NCBI GenBank assembly: GCA_030427825.1 | Contig: JAUICO010000015.1 | Coordinates: 1-58,345 of the forward strand | Direction: 5' to 3' | Source of the DNA: a bacterium | GTDB lineage: Bacteria; Myxococcota_A; Bradymonadia; REDH01 | Length of the DNA stretch: 58,345 bases | Shown here: piece by piece, positions 42,132 through 51,554 of the stretch | How the letters are laid out: each line of letters begins with the position of its first letter | Position numbering within the stretch: position 1 is the stretch's first letter | Notes under the pieces: generated by a model | What the model was told of the DNA's origin: nothing | Databases searched by the model: none | Seen by the model: the letters and a program-made list of their open reading frames with translations, nothing else | Program-made: the position numbers and the translations under genes

Positions 42132-43142
42132 TTATTCCTCGGTAGGCGGCGGCGCCTCATCCGGGCTGATGAAGAGCCAGGATTGCGGGACGTGCGGGCT
42201 GTGCAGTGTGATGTCTGCATCACGATCGGCACGTCTGCGAATCGCCCGCGTGCGGGTTCTGGAACGCTGTCCCGGCCCGGAACGGTCGCTCCAATAGTAG
42301 GTGCGTCGTCGTGAATCGATGTGAACAAAGTCGCTGGTCGGATATACGCCGCAGCCCAGATTCGCGAAGGTCGTTTCTACGTAGGCCGCGATCTCTTCGA
42401 TGCTCCTACCCGGGACGCGGATATCGCAGGCCTGGGCGGAACCGTGTCGCGAGCCCTGCGAAGCGTTCTCTCCGCGGACCCGGTACCCCGAAACCACCTG
42501 CACCACAGAATCGAAGTGTTGCCCGACGCGATACAGCATCTGCAGCAGGCGGGGATCGATAGAGCGGATACGGTTTGCGCGCTGGTCTCGAAGGGCACGC
42601 GACGCCATGTCGATGGCGTCCGCCCGCATGCGGCCCTCGTTGTCGAAGACGCGAATCGTGAAACTCTCGCGGGTGTTGAGTGTGTACAGGTGCAGCTCGC
42701 CGGGTGGAACGTTTCGCTCGCCACGGGCCCGCCGTTCGAGGTTGATCGTGACGGGCTGCGGCGCGGCGTCGGGTGCGGCGGCGACCCGGGCCAGGTTGGT
42801 TGCGCGGTCGACGTTGAGCCACGCGGCAAGTTCGACGGAGAGGTCAGAGGCCTCCGGCAGCTCGGTGTCCGGCGTGGCGTACTCGGCGGACGCTGCGAGG
42901 GCGTCGTCGGCGACAAGGAGGGCGCGCATCACGCAATCCGGACCGTAGATGCACAGGCCGGCGGCGAAGGGTCTCAGTGTGAGCTCGTCCGGGTCACTGA
43001 CGAAGCTCTGGCGCGTCGTATCCGGAGGCGTCTTCGCGGTACCGACGACGCTGTGTGTTGGGGCGACGCACGCTGTCAGTAGGACAGCGAGGACGGCGGC
43101 CTCAGGCCGTACGACGAGCGCTGCGAAGCGCCGTAGCGACAT
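42132..43142 (-). CDS. Lipoprotein with C-terminal M15/DUF882-type peptidase domain
   Basis: A 336-residue protein with a signal sequence ending A-V-L-L-T-A-C25, a good lipobox. Residues about 190-285 form an M15/DUF882 (YcbK-like) zinc peptidase domain: R-x-G-S-R-H233-G-S-A-Q-A-C-D240 and V-H274-I-D-S-R give a His-Asp-His site expected for a murein endopeptidase or L,D-hydrolase. The C-terminal tail is Arg-rich. I chose ATG 43142, which lies inside the last 41 bases of the parA gene; translation is probably coupled. The order, parA then a wall-cutting lipoprotein, is not one I know. Confidence 0.83.
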   Translation of the reverse strand: MSLRRFAALVVRPEAAVLAVLLTACVAPTHSVVGTAKTPPDTTRQSFVSDPDELTLRPFAAGLCIYGPDCVMRALLVADDALAASAEYATPDTELPEASDLSVELAAWLNVDRATNLARVAAAPDAAPQPVTINLERRARGERNVPPGELHLYTLNTRESFTIRVFDNEGRMRADAIDMASRALRDQRANRIRSIDPRLLQMLYRVGQHFDSVVQVVSGYRVRGENASQGSRHGSAQACDIRVPGRSIEEIAAYVETTFANLGCGVYPTSDFVHIDSRRRTYYWSDRSGPGQRSRTRTRAIRRRADRDADITLHSPHVPQSWLFISPDEAPPPTEE

Positions 43143-44007
43143 GTTCCGCGAGGCTCTTGTAGTTGGTCGCGCCGCGACTTCGTGGTGCGAAGCTGAAGAT
43201 ATCACGGCCGGCGTGCTGCGCTCGTGCGAGGCTCGTATTGATGTTGATCTTCTCATCGATCAGCGCTTCGCCGTATGCCTGCGAAAGCTCTGCGATCGCG
43301 ACATCGTTGAGGGACGTGTTGCGTCCATCATAGCGCGTAACGAGGATGCCGAGAATATCGAGCTTCGGGTTGAGTCGGTCGCTAACGGTTGCACAGGTTC
43401 GGATCAGTGCGTCGACGCCTTGAATGGAGAGGGGTGTCGGCTCGCAGGGTACGAGCACGCGGTCTGCTGCGACCAGGGCGTTTAGGGTGAGGTTGCCGAG
43501 GTTGGGCGGGCAGTCGAGGATGATGACGTCGTAGTGGGAGCGGGTGACCTCGAGGGCATCCCGGAGGATGAACTCCTTGCCGATGCGAGTTGTGACGAGG
43601 TTCTCGCTCTCCCGCAGGCGCGGATCGCCGGGGGTGATGTGCAGGCCCGGGATGTCGGTGTGCGCGACAACGTCGAGTACCTCGCCGCCGTCCTCGCGTT
43701 CGATGACCTGCGAGAGGCTGCCGCCGCCGGGCTTTATGTGGGTGCGAAGCGAGCGCTGGACGTGGCCCTGGGCGTCGAGGTCGACGACAAGTACGTTCTG
43801 GCCGTGAAAACGGGCGAGGGCGGCGCCGAGGTTGACGGCGGTGGTCGTCTTTCCGACACCGCCCTTTTGCGCAGCGACTGCGACGACAGCGGCGTTTCGG
43901 TTGCCCTTTGCTCGTCTGTTGTTCTTGTCGGACAGGCGCTTGATGCCTTCGCGTAGTAGATTCCGCACGTGGTGCTCCGGAGCTGCAGACGGACGCCGGG
44001 TCGGCAT
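43102..44007 (-). CDS. ParA/MinD family ATPase, orphan
   Basis: A 301-residue Walker-type ATPase. A 40-residue basic, Arg/Lys-rich N-terminal extension precedes the deviant Walker A, K48-G-G-V-G-K53-T-T-T, and Walker A' V-D-L-D-A-Q-G and B V-I-I-L-D-C-P-P-N are intact. That is the Soj/ParA type used for chromosome or plasmid partition or for positioning cargo. No ParB is next to it and no parS-like site was seen nearby; instead it overlaps a lipoprotein gene by 41 bases. A cargo-positioning role is plausible but inferred. The start ATG 44007 has no strong ribosome site. Divergent from the Cys-rich lipoprotein gene with 228 bases between. Confidence 0.9.
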   Translation of the reverse strand: MPTRRPSAAPEHHVRNLLREGIKRLSDKNNRRAKGNRNAAVVAVAAQKGGVGKTTTAVNLGAALARFHGQNVLVVDLDAQGHVQRSLRTHIKPGGGSLSQVIEREDGGEVLDVVAHTDIPGLHITPGDPRLRESENLVTTRIGKEFILRDALEVTRSHYDVIILDCPPNLGNLTLNALVAADRVLVPCEPTPLSIQGVDALIRTCATVSDRLNPKLDILGILVTRYDGRNTSLNDVAIAELSQAYGEALIDEKININTSLARAQHAGRDIFSFAPRSRGATNYKSLAEHVATALRSARRTA

Positions 44008-44235
44008 ACCTGTGAATGCGAGTTCACGGTGTCGGGTTGCCTCGACGCAGGCAGAAACTGCCCCCTTTGACGCAGCGCGTCAAGGCCGCTTATGCAAGTG
44101 ATGGCGGGCGTAGATTCAACGGTTGAACGGATCGGGGAAGGCGAGTAGATCGCCCTCAGCGCCATACTCTGACGAGCATCATATCCCGCCGTGCGATCGG
44201 CGGACTGCTCCACGCGGAAAACCGGGGAAAACACC

Positions 44236-45849
44236 ATGAATTCACGCTTCTTTCTTGTTGCGGTCACGCTTCTGTGCGCCGCGCTCTTCGCCGGCGCCTG
44301 TGGTGAAGATGATCCCGCTGGAGAGTGCTCGAACTCATCGACCTGCGCCGTCGGCGAAGTCTGCCGCGAGGGCGCCTGCGAAGAGCGGCCCTGTCAGAGC
44401 GGCGCGAATTGTGAGCTGGGCGAAGCCTGCTACCAGCCGGACACGAGCGGGTTCTACTCGGCCGGCGCGATCGGCAGCTGCACCTTTCAGGAGTGTGACG
44501 AGGCTCGCGGTGGCTGTGGTGCCGGCGAAGTCTGCGTCGGTGGCGCTTGCTACCTCGATCCGGTGACGCCGCAGTGCACGGTCGCCGGAGACTGTGCGGC
44601 AGGTCAGATCTGCACCAATGGCGTGTGTCAGGCTGACCCGGCGCTGTGTACCCCTGCGTGCGGCGCAAATCAGACCTGCAACAACGGCACATGTGTCGAT
44701 GACAACGTTGGCGGCTGCAATCCGCCCTGCGGCGCCGGACAGGAGTGCCAGTTCGAAGTCTGCGTCGACGTAAGCGGCGGCTGCAATCCCGCCTGTGGCG
44801 CGAACCAGACCTGTGAGAACAACGTCTGCGTGAACAACTCCGGCGGTTGCAACGACACACCGTGCACGGGCGGCAGAATCTGCGACAGTGGCTCCGGCGA
44901 GTGCATGGACCCTGCAGGACTCTGCTCGGACTGCACCGGCGACGCGATCTGCGGCACCGGCGCCGGCTGCGTGCTCGTAGGCGAAACAACGAAGTGCCTG
45001 CCCCTGTGTGAAGGCGGCGCGTCATGTTTCAGTGGCACCTGCACGGATGTCGGCGGGCGTATGGCGTGTGTTCCCGTCGACCAGTGCGCACAGGGCGGCG
45101 GTGGCTGCGAGTTGACCGCCGCTGACTGTAGTGGAGCAACTCCCTACGTCGACGCTGCGGACTGCGACTGCGTCGCCTGCCTGGGCGACAGCAACTGCGC
45201 CAACGGCTTCGTCTGCAACTCAACGAACCAGTGCATCCCCGGCACGACCGGCGGTGACGAGTGCTTCTCAGCGGCAGACTGTCAGGACCCGAACCGACCC
45301 ATGTGCCTGAACGGCGTCTGTGCCTGCTTCTCGAACAACGACTGCCCGGCCGGTGCCGTGTGCGTCGGCAACCAGTACTGCCAGGCATGCAACTGCGCTG
45401 CCGGACTCATCTGCGACAGTCAGGCGAACTGCATCGACCCGACAATTTGCGCAGGCAACGCGGACTGCGCCGCCTCGGCAACCGCCCTTGGCGCCGACGC
45501 GACCGTGGCATCAACTGCACTCTGCGATTCCGGTGGCATCGGGTGCTACATTCCGGGAACCTGCAACGCTGACGGTGGAATTGGCGGCATTCCGATTCCG
45601 ATTCCCGGTCTGGGAGACGGTGGCTCGGCAGACCCGTTCAACGCTCCCTGTGGCGGCAGCACGGTCTGTACCTCAGACTTCACCGGCATCTTCCTTGAGC
45701 TGCTCGGCCTGGGGTCCGGTGGCGCTGCGTGCAGTGGGTGCACTACGGACGCGGACTGCCGTCCCGGTGAAAGCTGCCAGGCGAACTTCCTCGATCCGAC
45801 CGTAAGCGCCTGTTCGGCAGCTTCGGGCGGCGGTGGCTTCGGCTTCTGA
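44236..45849 (+). CDS. Cysteine-rich lipoprotein with repeated EGF-/Dickkopf-like segments
   Basis: A 537-residue secreted protein. The signal ends L-F-A-G-A-C22-G-E, a lipobox with Ala at -3. The mature protein is extremely Cys-rich, with repeats of the form C-N-P-x-C-G-A-G-Q-x-C-x-x-x-x-C-V-D near residues 140-210, and many more C-x(4-6)-C-x-x-G-x-C motifs to about 420. A Gly/Ala/Cys-rich tail follows. Such modules are common in cell-surface proteins of myxobacteria and form disulfide-bonded rods. The start ATG 44236 has GGGGA upstream. It is not in an operon; a YkgJ protein is the convergent neighbour. Confidence 0.85.
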   Translation: MNSRFFLVAVTLLCAALFAGACGEDDPAGECSNSSTCAVGEVCREGACEERPCQSGANCELGEACYQPDTSGFYSAGAIGSCTFQECDEARGGCGAGEVCVGGACYLDPVTPQCTVAGDCAAGQICTNGVCQADPALCTPACGANQTCNNGTCVDDNVGGCNPPCGAGQECQFEVCVDVSGGCNPACGANQTCENNVCVNNSGGCNDTPCTGGRICDSGSGECMDPAGLCSDCTGDAICGTGAGCVLVGETTKCLPLCEGGASCFSGTCTDVGGRMACVPVDQCAQGGGGCELTAADCSGATPYVDAADCDCVACLGDSNCANGFVCNSTNQCIPGTTGGDECFSAADCQDPNRPMCLNGVCACFSNNDCPAGAVCVGNQYCQACNCAAGLICDSQANCIDPTICAGNADCAASATALGADATVASTALCDSGGIGCYIPGTCNADGGIGGIPIPIPGLGDGGSADPFNAPCGGSTVCTSDFTGIFLELLGLGSGGAACSGCTTDADCRPGESCQANFLDPTVSACSAASGGGGFGF

Positions 45850-45984
45850 GTCCCTGCCCGCTCGCGTGGGTTCAGGCCTGACGAGAGGGGTGTGTCGACA
45901 GTCTCTTCGCGGACACTGCGGCACGTGCCCGGTGTCGTCTTCGGCGCGCCGCCGAGATGCGACGGTTGCCTCCGGCGGGCGCCG

Positions 45985-46653
45985 CTACGTCCCGCCGGCG
46001 CGGCCTGCGAGTACGCGATCGAGCCCGGACGCAAGCGTCGTCCGCTCTTCGGGGATCCCCGCGCGGGCGAGGGCTCGGTCCTGATCGATACGTGCGACAC
46101 GGTCGTGGAGCGATCTCAGATCCAGGCTGACAGCGGGGACATCGACGTTGAGTTCGATGGGGCAGGGCAGATCAAGCGCCTCATCGGTGCCCTGCCACGC
46201 GAGACCTGTGAACCGACAGGGTTCGGGACGGTAAGCGTAGATCAGGCATCGCCCGTCCAGCTCGTCGAGGAATACGCAGGGCTGCCCGCTGAGTTCGTCG
46301 CAGAGCTCGTCGAAGCGCTCTTCGCCGAGGGACCGGAGACCTACAGTGGCACCGCGCTCCGAGGTCCTGCTGCGGGATAGCTCCGCAGCCGCTTGTCGCT
46401 CTGCTGAGGCCGCTTCCCTCAATCGCCGCATGACGACACCGCGCTCGGCGTCGCCGAGGCTCATGAGGCCCTGTAGAGCCAGGGAGATATCTGCAGGCCC
46501 GACGTCGAAGGCGCCATAACAGCACTGCGTGCATCCGGACCGGCAGGCAGGGCTCGGCTCCGTCGCGTTCGCCGCATCAAATGCCAGGTCAATCTCTGAC
46601 AACAGCCGCAGGTACTGCTCGTTCAAAACCAGTGGGAGTACGCGGGCGGTCAT
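45985..46653 (-). CDS. YkgJ family cysteine-cluster protein
   Basis: A 222-residue protein with the family's N-terminal C37-R-S-G-C41-T-Q-C44-C45 and the downstream Cys in P-C-V-F-L, R-C-L-I-Y and P-C-R-F-T-G. These eight or so Cys probably hold a metal centre, perhaps iron-sulfur or zinc. I chose ATG 46653 (GGAG upstream, and the N terminus M-T-A-R-V-L matches the family); the frame extends to 46740 without a ribosome site. It sits 83 bases after a TPR lipoprotein on the same strand. Biological role unknown. Confidence 0.88.
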   Translation of the reverse strand: MTARVLPLVLNEQYLRLLSEIDLAFDAANATEPSPACRSGCTQCCYGAFDVGPADISLALQGLMSLGDAERGVVMRRLREAASAERQAAAELSRSRTSERGATVGLRSLGEERFDELCDELSGQPCVFLDELDGRCLIYAYRPEPCRFTGLAWQGTDEALDLPCPIELNVDVPAVSLDLRSLHDRVARIDQDRALARAGIPEERTTLASGLDRVLAGRAGGT

Positions 46654-46736
46654 CAGGCTCCGGAGTGAGAGCCTGATCTGGAACAATGAGGCCGATCCCG
46701 CAAATTTAGACCGGGATCCCTCAGCTGCCCGCTGCC

Positions 46737-49064
46737 TCAATCGCTGGGCACATCAATGGGTGCGAACTCGATCTCCAGGGAACCGGCCGCGGCCCATTTC
46801 TCGGCTTCGGCACGAAAACGGAGGGCATCGGCTGCGTCGCCGCCGGCCAGTGCCAGCTCGGAGCGACGCTCAGAGATCTCGGCCAGAATGCGGTAGTCGG
46901 CAGACAGCCTCGCGAGTCGGGTTGCCTCCTCAAAGAGCGCCACCGAAGAATCGCGGCGGCGCAGCTGAAATTCCAGCACCCCCGCAGAGGCGAGGCTCTG
47001 TGCGACGCGACGGGTATCGCCGAGGAAGTAGAGCAGCTCTGCACCGGCGAGGAGATTGGCGCGGCCGTCGGCGATGTAGTGCAGGCCATCGGCGCCCGCC
47101 ATGCCGGCTCCGTGCCGAATCGAGAGATAGCCCGCCGCGAGCAGCGCGTCTGCGGCGTCGCTGAACTGTGTCGTTGCCAGATACACCTGGGACACAGCCT
47201 GCAGCAGTTGAATGGCGTCGGCGCTGCGACCGGTTTGCTGGAGTACTGCGGCGGCCTGCATGTAGGCGTTGGCGACAACAACCGGCGAATCCAGCTCTTC
47301 AGCCAGTCCGATCGCCGCCACCATGTCGCGAGTCGCCATGTCGTCTTCTTCGTTGTACGCGCGGATTTCGGCCATCAGCAGGAGCGCGAAGACGCGCTGC
47401 TCGGGTCGCAGGTCCTCGGTCCTCTGCGTGATGTCGCGCAACACCAGGAGGGCGCCGTCCGGCTGCCCGCGGCGCATCGAAGTCACGGCGAGCTCAGCGA
47501 GCGCCGCGTACTCAATGTCCCGGTCCTGCGCGGCGCGGGCCTGCTGCAGAACGTCATGGGCACAGACCTGAGCCATGTCGTACTCTTCGTTCGCGCGGAG
47601 TGCCCGACATACATAGAGGCGCATGCTCGTGAGAGAGTCCCGGGGGAGGACGTTCTCCGCGATGTCGATGAACTCACGAGCGTCGAGGAGCCACTGCGCC
47701 CGTGCGCCGGCGCTCCTGTCGAGGCTGGTACGGATGCTCAGAGCGTTGAGCAGGACGTGCAGGTCCCGGCTGTCGCGACCGTCCTCGATGTCGGCATTCA
47801 TCAGGCGAAACGCCTCGCTGGTCCTGCCGAGGGACTCGTAACGAGCCGCGAGGTGCTCGCGCAGGTGGTAGCGAACGCCGGGCTCGAAATCGCCGCTGCG
47901 GAGCGCGGTCTCGAGAAAGTATATCGCCAAAGCGTGCTCGCCGCGCATCGCGAGCGCGGTTGCGACGTAACTGGGCACCAGCTGCTCTGAGAGTGCGCTC
48001 AAGCCGTGCGGAGCGGGCAGCGGGAGACCGCCGGGCAGCACGCCGATCGTGGTACCCGGCGCGCGACCGACGCCGAACGCGGTCGCATTGTAGATCAGCA
48101 CGTCATCTTCGTAGTGGCCGAACACCAGCGCGCCAAAGCGTTCTTCGCCCAGCGCCTCGCGCTGTTCGTCTGCGTCCTGTCCATCTGTCGGATCGATGTA
48201 CTCCGGCCAGGTCTCGACGATGATGTTTCCGAGTTCGTACTCGGCGAGATACTCGGGCAGGGCCGTCGCCAGAGCGGGCAGGGCCCCGTCAGCCGCGCGA
48301 CCCCCGGGAGTCGCGGGTGCGAACACCAGATACACTTCAGGTACCGACACATCGCCGGTGAGCTGGGCGAACCAGACGCAGTCGCCGGGGCGTATCTCGG
48401 TATCGCTGTGAACGATTCGGGCGGTGGCCGAAGACTCCTGCACATCGGTGATCCGAGCGAGCGCGCCGATGTGCGAGCCCATGCGCCCCTCACCCCAGCG
48501 CTCCACGTCCCGATTCAGCACAAAGTACATGTCGCCCGAGGTGACGCCTGATGATTGGCCGGCGTCGATGACAATGGAGTCTCCCTCGACAGCGCTGATC
48601 ACGGCGACGGCCTTTGACTCTTCGAGGTTCGGACGCTCGTTCGCTGGGGCGATGGCGAGTCCGTCCAGCCCGCTCGGGTCTCGAAGGGCCCACTCGACCA
48701 GCTCAACACCGCCCTCGTGTTGCCGCACGCGTCCGAAGCCGACGCTGGGCACCTCGCCCTCATCTGCGGGCCACCCGCGCGGGTGCAGAGTGAACCAGTC
48801 AGCGCCTCGCAGCGCCTCGGTGTCGCCGGTGGCCTGCATCAGGTTGAACTGATCGAGCGCAACCACCGGCAGCGCGTCGACCGCTTCGCCCGGGGTCAAG
48901 ACGGCCGTGTCGACAACGCCGGATTCCGGTCCCTGCCTGCCGCCGCACGCGGTAACCGCGCTGAGGGTCACGACGATGGCAACGAGCAGCAGCGGGTCGC
49001 GTGATGCGCCTCGTCGAAAGAGAGAGGGGCAGGGCACCAGACCGGACAGTTGGGGCGTTTTCAC
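46737..49064 (-). CDS. TPR lipoprotein with FlgT-like beta domain
   Basis: A 775-residue lipoprotein. The signal ends L-S-A-V-T-A-C40, lipobox V-T-A-C. Residues about 150-235 (V-I-S-A-V-E-G-D-S-I-V-I-D-A-G ... G-D-M-Y-F-V) look like an FlgT C-terminal or SH3-like barrel. Then a linker, then many TPRs from about 370 to 750, rich in Ala/Glu/Leu. A PBP-like stretch is not seen. It is probably anchored to the outer membrane and binds peptides or proteins. The start is GTG 49064. It is upstream of the YkgJ gene and downstream of frr, which ends 52 bases before. Confidence 0.82.
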   Translation of the reverse strand: MKTPQLSGLVPCPSLFRRGASRDPLLLVAIVVTLSAVTACGGRQGPESGVVDTAVLTPGEAVDALPVVALDQFNLMQATGDTEALRGADWFTLHPRGWPADEGEVPSVGFGRVRQHEGGVELVEWALRDPSGLDGLAIAPANERPNLEESKAVAVISAVEGDSIVIDAGQSSGVTSGDMYFVLNRDVERWGEGRMGSHIGALARITDVQESSATARIVHSDTEIRPGDCVWFAQLTGDVSVPEVYLVFAPATPGGRAADGALPALATALPEYLAEYELGNIIVETWPEYIDPTDGQDADEQREALGEERFGALVFGHYEDDVLIYNATAFGVGRAPGTTIGVLPGGLPLPAPHGLSALSEQLVPSYVATALAMRGEHALAIYFLETALRSGDFEPGVRYHLREHLAARYESLGRTSEAFRLMNADIEDGRDSRDLHVLLNALSIRTSLDRSAGARAQWLLDAREFIDIAENVLPRDSLTSMRLYVCRALRANEEYDMAQVCAHDVLQQARAAQDRDIEYAALAELAVTSMRRGQPDGALLVLRDITQRTEDLRPEQRVFALLLMAEIRAYNEEDDMATRDMVAAIGLAEELDSPVVVANAYMQAAAVLQQTGRSADAIQLLQAVSQVYLATTQFSDAADALLAAGYLSIRHGAGMAGADGLHYIADGRANLLAGAELLYFLGDTRRVAQSLASAGVLEFQLRRRDSSVALFEEATRLARLSADYRILAEISERRSELALAGGDAADALRFRAEAEKWAAAGSLEIEFAPIDVPSD

Positions 49065-49116
49065 AGTCGCTCGTTGGAGTCGTGCACGAAAGGACGGCTG
49101 CGGCGACCGCGCGGGA

Positions 49117-49674
49117 TCAGAGCTCGGTGATTTCCGTCTCTTTGTCGCTCACGATGGCCTCGACGCGTTTCACCGCGTCATCCGTTCTCTTCTGAACCTC
49201 GGCGATACGCGTGTGCATTTCATCTTCGCTGATATCTTTGTCTTTCTCGAGGGCCTTCAGCATGTCGTTGGCGTCGCGCCTTGCTGCCCGCAGTGCGATC
49301 TTCGCATCCTCGCCATGACGCCGCACCTGTTTGGCGAGCTCAGCGCGCCGCTCCTGGGTCAACGGCGGAATCGAGAGGCGGATCATCGACCCGTCATTGT
49401 TCGGGTTCAGGCCAAGGTCACTCATGTTGATGGCGCGCTCGATGGCGCCCAGCATGCTTTTGTCCCAGGGCGTGATGGTCAGCATGCTCGGTTCCGGCAC
49501 CTTGATCGTCGCTGTCTGGGGCAGCGGCGTCGGTGTCCCGTAGAAATCGACTCGGATCCCCTCGAGCATGCCTGCGTTCGCCCGTCCTGTGCGTATTCGG
49601 ATCAGCTCGCTTCGCAGGCGCTCAGCACAGCTGTCGAATCGCTCGCTCAGCTCGTTCATTATGTCTTCAATCAT
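49117..49674 (-). CDS. frr: Ribosome recycling factor
   Basis: Splits the post-termination ribosome together with EF-G. 185 residues, the standard length. The three-helix bundle and beta domain have L-R-T-G-R-A-type (here I-R-T-G-R-A-N) and T-I-x-x-P-E-P and I-R-L-x-I-P-P-L-T-Q-E-R-R signatures. The C-terminal helix ends D-K-E-T-E-I. The last gene of the rpsB-tsf-pyrH-frr operon, 39 bases after pyrH. Confidence 0.97.
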   Translation of the reverse strand: MIEDIMNELSERFDSCAERLRSELIRIRTGRANAGMLEGIRVDFYGTPTPLPQTATIKVPEPSMLTITPWDKSMLGAIERAINMSDLGLNPNNDGSMIRLSIPPLTQERRAELAKQVRRHGEDAKIALRAARRDANDMLKALEKDKDISEDEMHTRIAEVQKRTDDAVKRVEAIVSDKETEITEL

Positions 49675-49713
49675 CTCTCAACTCTCACATGATTCCGGCG
49701 GCAGGCGCCGCTC

Positions 49714-50439
49714 CTAGAACTCTCCGACGACGACGGTGCCGACATCTTCACCCATAGCGATTCGCCGCATGTTGCCGGGCGTTGCCATGTTGAACACGAT
49801 GATGGGCATATTATTCTCTTTGCACAACGCAACAGCTGTCGAGTCCATCACCTTGAGGTTGTCCGAGAGAACCGTGTCATAGGTGAGGCGCTGGTAGCGT
49901 CGCGCATCTGGATTCGTGACCGGATCCGAGTCGTATACCCCATCTACCTTCGTCGCTTTGCAGACCACGTTGGATTCGATCTCATTCGCGCGCAGGCAGG
50001 CGGCCATGTCAGTCGTAAAGAAGGGGTTTCCGGTCCCTGCGGCGAAGATCACGACCCGCTTCTTCTCGAGGTGGCGCATCGCGCGACGGCGGATGTAGGG
50101 CTCGCAGATGGACTCCATCTTGATCGCGCTCATGACGCGGGTTTGCAGGCCCACTTTTTCGAGTGCGTCCTGTAGCGCGAGTGCGTTGATGACCGTCGCG
50201 AGCATCCCCATGTAGTCGCCGGTAGTGCGATCCATGCCGCGCGCGCTGGCCGCAACCCCGCGAAAGATATTGCCGCCGCCGTTCACGATCGCGATCTCGA
50301 TTCCGAGCTCGTGCAGATCGCGAATTTCGTTCGCAATACGAGTTATCGTTTCTGGATCGATCGTTCTCTCGCTGCCGCCGCTTAGGGCTTCGCCAGAGAG
50401 CTTGATCATCATCCGACTGTACTTCGGAGTCGCCATCAT
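49714..50439 (-). CDS. pyrH: UMP kinase
   Basis: Phosphorylates UMP to UDP with ATP in the cytosol. 241 residues from ATG 50439 (50436 and GTG 50442 are equally near). [30 protein letters not shown] and [10 protein letters not shown] are the family blocks, and V-F-N-M-A-T-P-G-N closes it. It follows tsf by 77 bases in the minus-strand translation operon. Confidence 0.97.
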   Translation of the reverse strand: MMATPKYSRMMIKLSGEALSGGSERTIDPETITRIANEIRDLHELGIEIAIVNGGGNIFRGVAASARGMDRTTGDYMGMLATVINALALQDALEKVGLQTRVMSAIKMESICEPYIRRRAMRHLEKKRVVIFAAGTGNPFFTTDMAACLRANEIESNVVCKATKVDGVYDSDPVTNPDARRYQRLTYDTVLSDNLKVMDSTAVALCKENNMPIIVFNMATPGNMRRIAMGEDVGTVVVGEF

Positions 50440-50516
50440 CACCGCCCGGTTTCAAGGCGGCGGCAGCCCTAACATGAGCGCGGGACGCTGTCTCGCGCTC
50501 TGGTCGGATCGTGACG

Positions 50517-51428
50517 TCAGCCGACGATGCCGGCGACTTCGTCGGCGAGGCTGGGGCCGTCCTTCTTTTCGATACCTTCGCCGCGGACCATTCGAGCAAA
50601 GCTGTCGAGGCGGAGCTCGCCGCCGATCTCACCGGCGACACGCTGCACTTCATCTTCGATCTTGAGGTCCGGGTTCTTCACGAAGGGCTGGTTGAGCAGG
50701 CAAATCTCGCGCTTCCACTTTGCGATGCGTCCAATGACCATCTTCTCAGCGATGTCGCGGGGCTTGCCGGACTCGACTGCCTTTTCGGTCTCGATGCGCG
50801 TCTGGTCCTCGACCAGCTGGTCGCTGATCTCGGAATCGCGGACGACGAGCGGGTTCATGGCTGCGATGTGCATCGCGATGTCGCGTCCCAGGTCAGCGAC
50901 GGCAGCGTTGCCGGCTCCCGAGCCCGAGAAGACGACCACAACGCCGATGTTGCCGTTGTGCACGTAGCTGCCGATACCGCCGCCTGCGGCGTCGATCTGG
51001 GCGATTCGTCGAACGTTGATGTTCTCGCCGATCGTCGCGATCTTCGCTTTCACTGCGTCAGCGACGGTTTCGCCGGCGAAGGCGGTCGCCGAGAAGGCAG
51101 CGACGTCTTCTGTGTTCGCCGCGACGGCGTGGGTGGCCAGGTCGTTGACGAATGCGATGAAGTCGTCGTTTCGCGCGACGAAGTCGGTCTCGCAGTTGAC
51201 CTCGATCAGCGCCGCACGGCTTCCGTCTGCGGAGATGGCGGTCGCAACGAGACCCTCTGCAGCAACGCGGTCGGACTTCTTGGCCGCCTTGGCCAGACCC
51301 TTGATCTGCAGAAACTCAGCGGATGCCTTGAGGTCGCCGTCGTTCTCAACGAGTGCCTTCTTGCAGTCCATCATGCCTGCGCCGGTCATCTCGCGGAGGT
51401 CTTTTACAAGTTTTGCAGTAATCGCCAT
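50517..51428 (-). CDS. tsf: Elongation factor Ts
   Basis: Guanine exchange factor for EF-Tu in translation. 303 residues. The N-terminal V-K-D-L-R-E-M-T-G-A-G-M-M-D-C-K-K-A-L and V-N-C-E-T-D-F-V-A-R-N signatures are intact. The start ATG 51428 has GGAG 7 bases upstream; a farther GTG or ATG at 51446 is not needed. It follows rpsB by 126 bases. Confidence 0.97.
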   Translation of the reverse strand: MAITAKLVKDLREMTGAGMMDCKKALVENDGDLKASAEFLQIKGLAKAAKKSDRVAAEGLVATAISADGSRAALIEVNCETDFVARNDDFIAFVNDLATHAVAANTEDVAAFSATAFAGETVADAVKAKIATIGENINVRRIAQIDAAGGGIGSYVHNGNIGVVVVFSGSGAGNAAVADLGRDIAMHIAAMNPLVVRDSEISDQLVEDQTRIETEKAVESGKPRDIAEKMVIGRIAKWKREICLLNQPFVKNPDLKIEDEVQRVAGEIGGELRLDSFARMVRGEGIEKKDGPSLADEVAGIVG

Positions 51429-51554
51429 CAGAATGCTCCAGTGCACACGGGTCGCGCCGAGGACCGGGCGACACTTCTTGGGGATAAGGTCATGCGGAAT
51501 CGGCCGCGTCGACGGCCCGCTCTTTGTCTGAGTCCCGACGAATTCGGCGTCGCT

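Noticed and set aside
43102..44007. A chromosomal partition locus with parB and parS
   Set aside because: Only the ParA-type gene is present; no ParB gene and no parS-like palindrome was seen near it.
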